From Chondrilla cf. caribensis (Eukaryota > Porifera > Demospongiae > Chondrillida > Chondrillidae), in the NCBI GenBank assembly GCA_964020155.1, contig OZ026546.1, positions 4,895,400-4,959,399 of the forward strand: 64,000 nucleotides of DNA. The letters run 5' to 3'. Position numbers and translations under genes: made by a program. Of the stretch, positions 1 to 10,256 are shown in pieces (within the stretch, counting starts at the first letter, position 1; every line of letters begins with the position of its first letter). Below the pieces are notes generated by a model. It was not told the DNA's origin. It searched no databases and saw only the letters and a list, made by a program, of their open reading frames with translations.

Positions 1-75
1 TGTCGACAACACTCGTCATGCATGACTCTGACACATACAAATGGGAAATTGCGCAATTCCCCATACAAAACAAAA

Positions 76-3000
76 ATGGGTGGTTGCGACCTCACCCTTT
101 CTCTGCTGAAGAGAGCTCTGTCCTATAAAACCAAATTGTTCGCGATCATGATCGTTTGTTTCGGGTTCAATCTTCCGATAAATGGGCAAAGTGAGTGTTT
201 AGTATCTGTAAATCTTAGTACGGTAAAATGGGGTAACTTCGGGAAAACTGCTGAAACGGTTACTTATTTCCCACAATAGATAAGTCACAGGCATCAAACT
301 TAGTTGTCAGGTACTACCACGTGTACAGACTAGACTTACAACTAAAGGACTGAATCGAGTTGGTGGTTTTGGAGATACCGACCAAACGTGCGCCAGAAAT
401 TGGTGGTGGGGGGGTGTTACTTCGGGCATTTCGAAAATGAAAGATTTAACGACGATATCTTCGAGGAAGAAGAGAAAACGTCGGTACACATGGAGGAAAT
501 ACGGCAATTGCAGGCAAAAACAATCGATTTCACGAACATTTACCAAAATGTTTGAAGTTTAGTAGGTGTGTTGGCGATTATAGCGATAGACTATATGTTT
601 TACGTTGCTACTAGGCTACTTGTATAGTTTAAAATGGCAAGAATGACCTTCTCGAACATGTTCGTAACTGTAAGCTGAATTTTATTGCTAGAGAACGCGT
701 AATTAAGTGATTTTAGAGCCTAGGATAAAGTTTTGTTGGAGTGATTTTTGACAACGGTGAACCGCGTTCGCTCTCTACTGCCGTAAGGGAGACGTCAGAC
801 GGATCAACTTTACGTGTGGGATTCGCCACACTAACAGTATTGTTGGTGCCGGCTTTTATGTGAATAACTTATTGTAACCCAAAGTTATAGTCGTTAAAAG
901 TCAAATTTCCGAAGTTAACCCGTTCCCGAAGTTACCCCATTTTACCTTATGTTAATTTTTGGTGTGTGTTCGGTAACTTTTAGATATCGAGTAGCTAGAT
1001 CGTGCAGATCAGAACGTAATTTTGCTATACTGATGTTCAGATTATATCTCCGACTCTGTAAGAATTATTAAGGAAATTGACCTAATAATGCCAGCTATCG
1101 CATGACATTGTCCTCGTCAATTATAAATTAAAGTGCATACCAATCGCCATTTATCGTTTTTGCCGTCCATATCTTGATTTTAATGCCTCGTAGACCATGT
1201 AAGTGTAACCATAGTTATGTAGTATATGCACTATAATTCTGTTTTATGTACATTTTCCTGCGGTTTCGAGTACTCACAATGTACGCGTATTCGTTTATTC
1301 ATTCAATGTATTTCTTTGATTTTAGTAGTAATGTGGCCATGGTTTCCCCCAATATGTATAATTATTGTATAAGCCTGTGTATTCTATACAGAATTGTGTG
1401 TTAATAAACATTACATTATTCACTATAATACTCCAGGTGTCGGCACACCCACTAGTCCTACAGTATGTAATGGTAGGACTACCACACTGGAGTGTGATAT
1501 TACTCAGTCCGGTGGAGCTAATCCAGTCTGGAGAGTCTTTACTACATCTGATACCAGTGTATCCCCTATGACCACCCTTACTAGTGGTGAGAATAGACCT
1601 CCCTACAACTACCCTACAGTACAACCTGGAGACACTGTAGCAAGACTGGAAGTGATGGCTAGTTCAAGTATTGATGGATACCATTTCCAGTGTAGACTAG
1701 ACCGTATACCTCCTGTTGACAGTCCGAGTACTGGAACCATCACAGTGACAGGTATGTGATGTGTGGAAATATCCGTTGTACACAATTATATTATAAATAA
1801 CGTGATTACTTCAATTTCAATTGTGACAGCAAATAGTGGCTGAAGTATGTATATTATCTAATATTGTCAATGAAGTCTTTCATCCTGCTACCAACTTGAA
1901 GATAGTAGTGTGTGTTTTCACAGAAGCTGTTACAGGACATTTCATCTAAATTTTTCCCCCATTTTGATCAATTTCTAAAAATTTATCACATTTAAACTTT
2001 TTCTAATAGTATTTGTAGCATTATTAATAGAATCAAAATGTAAATAATTTTACAGCTGCTACGTATAAACTTGTGTTGCGTCAAAAAGAATTGTCACAGT
2101 GTATGTATGTGTACATTAGGTACCTGTGCAAGCTTTACCAATTTTCTGATGATTGACATCATACATCAAAGACACCACCTGGTAAAGAGTAAAGAGTACA
2201 AGGGATTCACTTTTCATAGATTTGTGTGGATCCCCTTTACCCCTGTTTTTTTTTTGGACTGGTGTTATCAAATCCGATACAGGGCACAATGAATGTTCCT
2301 TAAGGGCTGCATCTTCAAACTGTTGGTCTCTACATGTACATGTATTGTTCTCTGTATGCCCAACTTATGTATATAATATGCATAACTATAATTCTACGTA
2401 ATTACAAATGAGAGTGCGTAAAGTCATCAGTACATACTATACACACATACACAAATATGTATATATCCCATTTTGTCCCAATGGTGTCAAAGTAGAAAAT
2501 CTCGACTCAATCAACTTGTATCACTGACCTGCCAACAACCTCCTAATACTCCTCCAGCCACATCCACTACAGTCACCTACTGTCCTACATCATCACCAAA
2601 CTGTGGGAATGGTATGAACTATATCAGTCCATGTACTATTAGTGGACTAGATCCTGGTACAGAGTATCAGTTTACAGTTATTCCGAAACAACTGTGGAAG
2701 TCCACATAATCACTACCACATGTCATTGATATAATCCATCAAATGTAAAATTCCGGTTTCATAATAGGAAATGATATAGGGCTGCCACACCCCTAAAACT
2801 GAAGTAGTATACAGAGCAGTAACTGACATCCTGCATCAAGATGCATGTATGTCTTTATACATAATATTATGTAACTTCTTCCACCTTTATAGATATACCG
2901 TCATGTGCAATTGAAGTCCAAGCCACAAGCAGTGGTGATTCAAACAACTGTAGTGTATCAATGACCTGGCAACAACCTCCTAATACTCCTCCAGTCACAT

Positions 3001-3744
3001 CCACTACAGTCACGTACTGTCCTACATCATCACCAAACTGTGGGGATAGTATAAATTGTACCAGTCAATGTACTATTAGTGGACTAGATCCTGGTACAGA
3101 GTATCAGTTTACAGTTATTCCAATCAACAACTGTGGACATGCTACTGGATGTACTGGGAATACGGCTACTGTGAGCACCCTTGGTAAGCAATGTACATGT
3201 CTTCACAGATGATGTCCTAGTATCTGTGCTGATATACTGCATATGTGCAATGACCAGGAATACCATACATAGTACACTCCACTCATAGTCTGCTGTTATT
3301 GATGTCTTGGATATTCATTCCTGTTTATATAAACCCTCTGTCTTAACAAACAACTTAGTATAATAGTATTATAATTATGAAACACTTCACTAGTACCCTC
3401 ACCAGCTACTGAAAGGTTGGTGTAAAATTCACTTCACCTCTTCCTACTGCTGTCTCTTAGATTCCTGTACTGCCAGCTATCGTCAGCCAAGTCAAGAGGT
3501 CTCCATTGATCCAGCTTGTAGAACATCCTTGGGTATCGGTATAGCTGTCCCCATTGCTGTCATGATAGTGGTCAACATCATCAGTGTGGTGGTTGCTGTC
3601 CTCGTAACAAGACACTGCTACATGAAGACATCTCAAAAGAATTCTCCTTCAAAAGGTGAAGATGTCTATAATCAAGTGGAGGGACCAAAGACCTATGAAG
3701 ACATTGCAATGACTGACAGTCCAGCATATGGTCCAGTGAAGTAG
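76..3744 (+). CDS. Gene A: Ig-FN3 transmembrane receptor with ITAM-like tail
   Basis: Proposed exons 76-190 (signal peptide), 1437-1751 (Ig), 2893-3183 (FN3) and 3461-3744 (transmembrane plus tail). All junctions are GT/AG and phase 1, and the joined length of 1005 nt gives 334 residues. The leader starts MGGCDLTLSLLKRALSYKTK and ends in LPINGQ just before the splice. The Ig exon has the two cysteines (TLECD, YHFQC), the core tryptophan (PVWRV) and the D-G-Y-x-F-x-C end of an Ig fold. The FN3 exon has LTW-type and EYQFTV core strands plus extra cysteines. The last exon has a hydrophobic helix ([20 protein letters not shown] and on), a basic stop-transfer, then YNQV, YEDI and YGPV. YEDI-x7-YGPV has ITAM spacing. 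It is probably a surface receptor; ligand unknown. A degenerate FN3 exon lies in intron 2. Alternative: an adhesion protein with no signalling role. Confidence 0.8.
221..947. mobile_element. Non-autonomous DNA transposon in intron 1 of gene A
   Basis: The ends are inverted repeats: CGGTAAAATGGGGTAACTTC at the left and the complement of AGGTAAAATGGGGTAACTTC at the right, differing at one base over about 25. Each end is flanked by TA. No transposase is visible inside, so it is a MITE-like passenger of about 727 bp. A relative with the same kind of end sits at 22250-23013. Confidence 0.75.
948..1436 (+). other. Rest of intron 1 of gene A
   Basis: AT-rich intron sequence ending in the acceptor ACTCCAG. 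It is similar to 46660-47015 before the Ig exon of gene D, which supports common descent of the two genes. I see no further exon. Confidence 0.6.
2470..2709 (+). pseudogene. Decayed FN3 exon in intron 2 of gene A
   Basis: It reads as most of an FN3 domain (SLTCQQPPNTPPATSTTVTY and on to EYQFTVIP) but lacks the acceptor AG and the first residues found at other copies. It ends early at GGAAGTCCACAT followed by a stop, missing the final CGSPTGCTG part. Gene H has a similarly shortened copy near 57151-57390 with the same break, so the loss predates the duplication. It is probably not used. Confidence 0.7.
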
Positions 3745-5017
3745 GACAAGATCTGTTTTTACTGTGGTGTGACCTATAGCAGTACGACTGTGGTGTGTTA
3801 TTGGTAGTCTTGAGTGATGCTAGTGTAATTGGTGTAGACATTTTTTATCAATTTCGTTTGAGTGTATTTGAATGGTTCTAACAATTCTCTTCATCCTGCG
3901 AAGGTTGTATTCAATCTCATGAGAGTGTCTCCTCACTACAGCACATGTACAATACCTTACCTACATGCAAATTTAAGATGACGCTGCAGTTATGTATTAT
4001 AGCACACAGACATTGTGCATACTTGTATTCATGTACGTACACAAGCAATAATTTATATACACATGCCTGCTATATTATTATCATAATAGGTATTATATAC
4101 GTATGCAGGCACACAAACAATGTCATGCATTATAATACATACATATTATTATACATTATACAAACACACCTGTATATATACATACATTATTACATGGTAT
4201 ATGCATGCACACACACACATACATTATAATATACTGAGAAAGAAGTATACTGGTATAATATGTATAAATACTCTATACATGCACATGAGTATGCAAATTA
4301 TAGTATGCATACAATTGCCACACACATGCACCAGCACATTTACACGTGTAAAAACATACCAAACTTTGAAGTGCTAGTTTCATTGAAGACAAAACCCTTC
4401 AAATTCCACACAGTACCCTTGGAAATGTTATTGATTTATGAAAACAATGAAAATGAAGTGAACAGAAATAATGACAGCAACAAGGTATAGTTCAGAAACA
4501 ATAAATGAGTTATATACAATCATACCTTTCATTGAGGTACTGACACTCAACAGTGTGCAACTGCTTCAACCATGTACCCTACATAGGATTGGTGTTGCAC
4601 TAATATGCACGATGTCAGTATAATATTATATTAACTAATCATCACTATGATTCATGACTATCATATAATTAACTTGTTAACGTTGGTACCAATCGATCTA
4701 CCACACCTGTACGTACACATCATGGTATAATAATACTTAATGGTACTACTGGTATCATATTACATTGCATACTAATAAGTATAAATTACACATTGTCAAT
4801 AATTTAGTAATGATGATTGTTTAACTGTATAATATTCACATGAACAGCTATATTACGTATAATTATACAATAGGTACTATAATAGTGTACGTATGTGGGT
4901 ACATGGTGGTAATTTGCTACAGTACTACTGTTTGCAGTATAATGATATTATACTATGTAATAATGCATATTTGAGCGGAGAAACAAGCAGAAAGAATTAC
5001 CAGCCCAACATAGTTGA
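3745..5017. other. 3' flank of gene A, AT-rich
   Basis: Downstream sequence rich in TACGTA, CATGCA and TATA-like words. The first 600 bases resemble the flank after gene H (58440-59000), including the words CTCATGAGAGTGTCTCCTCA. The reading frames here are low-complexity shadows. No gene seen. Confidence 0.6.
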
Positions 5018-5054
5018 TTGGTGAATGACATATATTTCAAGTTGTATTATAGTA

Positions 5055-5255
5055 ATTTTGCACACACGCGCAAATGCATACACAGGTACACACACACACA
5101 CTCACATGGAACACACGTACACACACAGACACAGATACAAGCACACCCAGACGTCGACGTATACACACGAAAATGTACACACGAACACATGTACACACAT
5201 AATATACATGCACACCGAGACATACACACATACGCATATTATTATATACACACAA
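5055..5255. repeat. Interrupted CA-rich microsatellite
   Basis: Imperfect ACAC runs broken by CGTA and TGCA words. Open frames across it are repeats of His/Thr and are not genes. Confidence 0.8.
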
Positions 5256-6105
5256 ACACACAATCAATTTTCTATTGGTTAATTTATATAATAATTATTG
5301 TTATGCTTGTGTATGTGATAGTTACATTAGTTTATAATATTATATGCATATTAATTATTATAACAATCATGATTTTTGAAATCACCAGCTACATGCAGGA
5401 GTGATCCAATTACAAAATGATAATATAATTATCACACTCTTACATATTCAACTTTAATAATGGATCTATAATATAGATCTGGTCATGGGTACATGTGCTA
5501 CATTATATTATTATTACATGCACATTTACAGCTACTAATTTTTATTATAAAATTTAATTACATGAGTATATTAAGTAATATGCATAATAATACATGCTTG
5601 CTTGCACACTATAGCTATACATAAGGTAGGCATCAATATAAATGATTGAGTAATTTATAATATATGTAATGATTGCTGGTATACATTTCTCTTCAAAAAA
5701 TATTATTTCATATGTACGTATACAACCCATGTTCTAAAGGAAGAATCATTTGCTATAGTTTACTTGCTCAATCACAGCAATGACATAAACAGTTCCTTTA
5801 GTACATTATTTGAGAGTGACGAGTAAAGGAATGACCTCACTCATACTGTACAAAGGTGTTCTAATTTAATTCAACTACGTGAACTTCAATACAAAAATAC
5901 AAAAAGAGTCATATTAACATGCTGTAACAGCAACTAAATGCAGTAACTGCTATGTTCACACGCAAGCTAACTAAAGATATGTGTTTGCTTAAGAACTCTA
6001 ATGACCTGTGAGAATGGATGGTAAAGATAACATAATTTAGCATTTGATGAAACCTATGGTTATATGAATACGGTATGTGCACAACACACACAGACCCACA
6101 AAGGC
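5256..6105. other. AT-rich intergenic DNA
   Basis: No exon, RNA gene or clear repeat could be recognised. Confidence 0.5.
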
Positions 6106-6106
6106 A

Positions 6107-6144
6107 CAATACACACACACACACACACACACTCACACACACAC

Positions 6145-6198
<54 letters not shown>
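6107..6198. repeat. (CA)n microsatellite
   Basis: Nearly pure CA dinucleotides ending in CGCGTGCGCGCAGG. The unique sequence that follows (GACTAGATGACATCAAAGAA at 6228) recurs at 47624 after an equivalent CA run. This makes it the apparent breakpoint of the gene D deletion. Confidence 0.9.
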
Positions 6199-6199
<1 letters not shown>

Positions 6200-6750
6200 G
6201 TGCGCGCAGGTATACACACATTGCAGACTAGATGACATCAAAGAAGAGGGTGCTCACATGTAAAGGTGAAGTGACACACTGGCCTATGTATGCAAGTCTG
6301 TTAAGCAATATTCATACTACACTCTATTTATGTTGTGCTGGCCACAACATGGATCAACTGCAGGTGAAGAACAGAGGAAGAACCAATATAATACTATATT
6401 ACACCCATCTCATTGAACATGTTAAAAGTGACTGCTTTGAGATAAAGACAGGGTTATAGCATGTGTAATACATACGATTATGATGATTTGAGGACAGCGA
6501 ACATGAATAATACATATTATGGTATAAAAATGTAGTATCAGCACTTGAGGACACATAGTGAAATAATGATAGGAATCTGAGATAATAAACAATAAATACA
6601 AATGAAACATGCATTGTAATGACCAATAACACTAAAGCCTAAGTCATGCATATTTATTATATATTATAGTATGCTTGACCAGGAGATGCAAAAAAGCTTG
6701 CATTCACAAATGTCGTGTAGCACCATTTCAGGATGTTACATAGGTTACGT
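6199..6750. other. Sequence paralogous to 47618-48000
   Basis: Unique-looking DNA with shared words such as CACATGTAAAGGTGAAGTGA and ACACACTGGCCTA in both places. No coding capacity recognised. It marks the [A,B] and [D,E] duplication. Confidence 0.65.
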
Positions 6751-6755
6751 AGGTA

Positions 6756-7805
6756 CGGTACATGCCAAAGACTATGTACGCATTTCCACGAAAATTGTTG
6801 CTTTCAATTGCGGATTATCTGCGTTATTTGTCCGCACGAGTCCGCGGTTAAGTATGTGGACATATTTTCCGCAGATAATTTTCGTATATTGTACGTACGT
6901 ACGTACGTAAGTAAACATTAAAGGGGAGAGATCGAAACACGAGATCAAAATCTACTACCTTCCGCGACGAACAGTGTATTACAGGATGTAGGAATTCTCC
7001 CTAATATTCCTAGAGATACTGGAATCCAGAAGTTTATGATATCACACGTTATCATTAATTGAGCAGATGGATTAATGGACGAAGTTTGCCGCAAGATTAG
7101 AGCCAAACAGCCTTTTTAATAAGTATTTTTAGGGGCTGCCTGCGGCAGCCCCTATATTGTTTTCATTTCGACTTCCGGTATGTAACGCTCGTCCGATAGA
7201 TAGATATATATATATATATAATACGTATTCCTACGCGTAACAGCAACAATGAATTTATATTATAATTTATATTACGCGAAATAAAGATGGCCGATTTCGA
7301 ACGCCGACAATTTGAAATTGGGCTAGAATTCGTGCGCTGAAGCTCCGACGAACGTAATAACTTCAGCGAAGGCTCTTCTAAACCTAAAAAAGACGTGCAA
7401 GTAATTCGAGTGCGGGGGGCGGCAGCCCCACGAGTTTTTGAACTCGAATTACTTGTTTACGTACGTTTAACACATTTCTTATTTTACCTTCGGTTCGTGT
7501 ACAATATTAAGACTTATTATCAATATCTTAGCTTGTTGTCGGAATAAACGTTTCTCACTCATTATGTCGACGATCGCGAAGTAGTTTGAAGAGTTACCTA
7601 TGCACATACGTACGTACGCACGTACCATAATACAAACCACGTACATTCACGCTGCAATAAAACGTATATACGTACTCGTACGCACTGATATTCGCGGACA
7701 CCCGTAATGACTTCCACGGACACCTGTAACGACTTCCGCATAAAGCTGTAAAGTGCATTCTGCAGGCATACGCGGAAATGCGTACATAGTCTTTGGCATG
7801 TACTG
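6756..7805. mobile_element. 1.05-kb non-autonomous DNA transposon
   Basis: The terminal inverted repeats are about 32 bp and match at all but one position. The left begins CGGTACATGCCAAAGACTAT and the right is the complement of CAGTACATGCCAAAGACTAT. TA flanks both ends. Subterminal TACGTACGTACG runs and scattered GCGGA words are shared with the 4.2-kb transposon at 22016-26246, so it is probably mobilised by a related transposase. There is no transposase frame. Two strong hairpins lie inside (7131-7153 and 7398-7455). Confidence 0.8.
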
Positions 7806-8604
7806 TACGTATACTATACATGTATGCGTGTACATTGAATGTGAATGCTGTAATATGCACAAATACCCTACCACACACGACATAACACATACTATAACAT
7901 ACACTATGCCACAAGCTGGGAGATGGACATCCTACAAATGTCATGAAACCCTTCATTACAGCCACTCAATGAACTATTGAAAAGCCAGTTCAGACTGAGT
8001 CTGTTGGGGCTCGTGCAAGGCATATAATATGTATACGAGTGTACACAGTTAGATGACGTCACCTCTGGCACTTGGGCATTCATGATGCTGATCTGTTGAA
8101 ATACATTTTGACACCTATGATTCTGTCACATCTACATGAATAGGTGAGTGCTACCACTACCTAATTAACTCATAGGATTATGTGTGGGGGGTGAATACAA
8201 TGGTAACTGATGGCATGACATGCCTGAGAGTGGAAAGATGGCCAATGGTTCAACCCTACTAAAATAATAAATACTGTATATGTGATGTGTGCAGTGAAAC
8301 AGGGATAATCTGTCCAACTGTCTATATCAACTTTGTTGGGAATGCAAAATAAACGATGTGATAATTTTGACGTTTTATATATTTAATTTTGATAATTCAA
8401 TTAAGTACCTTTCAATGAACATCTGCTAATATCAACACCATATTCATTTGGCTAGTTAGTTATACCCAACGCAATTCTGTACACAGCAAGCCGCCATTTT
8501 CATTTCTCATTGATCTCATCGGATATTGGTTATGTTCATATTTAGAACAGCTGTTAGGAAACCAGTGGGAACTAGTAATATTGCATAACTGTATGAATAC
8601 AGTA
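7806..8604. other. Intergenic, no feature recognised
   Basis: Mixed AT-rich DNA without exon-like frames, RNA genes or paired repeats that I can support. Confidence 0.4.
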
Positions 8605-9040
8605 CGGTTCAAAAAAAAACAAATGGTAATCTCCTTTACCTTTTTTCAGTTAACGGTTAACAGTTAACTGTTATCCGTTAACTGTTACCGGTAGCTTTCT
8701 CATTACGTAATCATTAATACGTAAGCGCATATTAACAAATGACAGCTGTGAATTGCGTAACTCACGAACGATCTGTCGAAGAGTCGGTCGACAAGATCCA
8801 GGATCGAAGACGGAGAGATGTTCCCATGCCTTTTGTGCTTTTGAATCGTTTCTCAATCACTCGCCTTCGATACTCTAAGTCCTTCTTCTTCAACGATTAA
8901 GAATTTATAACGTACCATTGACGGTTATCCGTTAACGGTTATCGGTCAACGGTTACCAGAAATCAGTTAACTTTCAACCGAAAAGCGCTATCAGATTAAC
9001 AGGTAACTTTTATCCGGTACGTTTAGTTTCTTTTGAACCG
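8605..9040. mobile_element. MITE with GTTAAC subterminal arrays
   Basis: The ends form an inverted repeat (CGGTTCAAAAAAAAACAAA versus the complement of TTTCTTTTGAACCG) flanked by TA. Just inside both ends are clusters of GTTAAC and GTTA-C-GTTA words in several orientations (8648-8690 and 8920-8980). A 61-codon minus-strand frame lies inside but resembles no protein I know. Confidence 0.65.
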
Positions 9041-9425
9041 TACCGTACATAATGTAACTGAAGTAATATTTTGAAAACACATAGAAATGCTTAATATCTC
9101 CTTTTGCGAAATGGTTAATTCCTATCTGTGATATACAAAAGCTTCTGGTACAGCACCTATCACAGAATTGGAAGTGGAAATAGTCTAAAATGACTCTGAT
9201 ATGTCCATTTCTCAATATAGTATCAAAATGGCAATGTTCAAAGAATCAATTGGGAAACCTTCCTCCTGTATATGTCACATATACTTATATGTATCCTGTT
9301 TGGTGGTAACATCGAAGAGTCCGACAGAGTGCATATCCTGAGATTTCCAGAGATGATAATTGATGGATCAATTAGCTACCGAAAGTTCAGCAAGTAGCTA
9401 ATAGAGATACATGATATTTACAGTA
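9041..9425. other. Intergenic, no feature recognised
   Basis: Unremarkable AT-rich DNA between two MITEs. Confidence 0.4.
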
Positions 9426-9887
9426 GGCGTCAAAAAAGTGGACGTAACATAATTGTAGTACGCTGAAACTGCGCCGTAATAACGGTGCAACTATAAAGAA
9501 TTTACCATAACTACATTTAAAATACAGCCGAACTATGAACGAATTATGACCAAACTACAGAAAAAGTACGATCAAACTATGATGGAATTACGGCTGAACT
9601 ACGTTGGAATTACAACCAAACTGCGATATAATATTAAGTACAACTGAACTACGATAAAATCACGGTGCATTTAAGAATGAAACAGGCATTTACGGGGAAG
9701 AATCACATTGATACTATCACAGGATCGAAATACAGAAGTATGTACATATGATCAAATTACAATTACGCTACAATTGCATTACAATTACACTACAATTGAG
9801 ATACGGTATGATTACAAATCGTGCTACAGAACTACTACGTTACGTAACGGGGAAATTACGTTACATCACATCCACTTTTTTGACCCC
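9426..9887. mobile_element. MITE with 22-bp internal tandem repeats
   Basis: The ends GGCGTCAAAAAAGTGGACGT and the complement of GGGGTCAAAAAAGTGGATGT are inverted repeats flanked by TA. The core from about 9530 is a run of degenerate 22-bp units of the type RAACTACGATGGAATTACGR. Two further elements with the same word style lie at 21251-21693 and 26646-26938. No protein is encoded. Confidence 0.75.
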
Positions 9888-10148
9888 TAGCATATATCAC
9901 CTTCAGGAAGGAAACAGAGGAAATAGATCTTTGTATGAGGGTGAACATGTACGTATGTATGTTTCTGTACCTTCAATATTATGTATATATACTGGAACTC
10001 CTTATTATTAATTAAAGTGTCAGGCCTTTTCCTAGTGAGGGGCTCACTTCACCCAATCAATAGATGAGGATAGATAGAAGTACAAAACAGCCCAAATGTG
10101 ACCAGACTTTTTTTACATATACCACACTTACATAACAGTGTAAGGCTC

Positions 10149-10256
10149 TCAGGCTTGCTCAACAGCAGCATACTGCACAGGCTCCTCCTGAGAACGGATT
10201 TTCTTCTCTTTAGTGCTACCAGCTTGTTCAGAGAACTCCAGAGCAGCATAGGTCAG
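10149..10256 (-). CDS. Gene B terminal exon with two ITIM-type motifs
   Basis: The acceptor CCTTCAG precedes CTGACCTATGCTGCTCTGG, read in phase 0 as LTYAALEFSEQAGS. The exon continues through a basic segment (KEKKIRS) and EEP to VQYAAVEQA and TGA. It is 108 nt, exactly the length of the gene E counterpart at 50213-50320. EFSE, AG, IRS and EEPV are conserved between the two while linker residues differ, which indicates selection on the reading frame. Confidence 0.8.
   Translation of the reverse strand: MTYAALEFSEQAGSTKEKKIRSQEEPVQYAAVEQA

Noticed and set aside
307..546. 79-codon minus frame near the window start
   Set aside because: It lies inside the MITE in intron 1 of gene A and shows no domain.
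3655..3744. Calling the YEDI motif an ITIM or ITSM
   Set aside because: The -2 residue before the tyrosine is Lys (KTYEDI), which fits neither consensus; the paired YxxI-x7-Yxx(V/M) spacing is the better description.
4000..6000. tRNA or other small RNA genes in the AT-rich spacers
   Set aside because: I could not find paired arms with A/B-box words convincing enough to call by eye; a tRNAscan run would settle it.
6075..6263. Open frames of His/Thr or Val/Cys repeats over CA/GT microsatellites (also at 5018-5404, 31299-31826, 44660-45061, 47188-47658)
   Set aside because: They are translations of dinucleotide repeats, open on both strands and in several frames.
9426..9887. CRISPR-like array (22-bp repeated units)
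   Set aside because: Units are degenerate and contiguous without spacers, lie between transposon ends, and the genome is eukaryotic.
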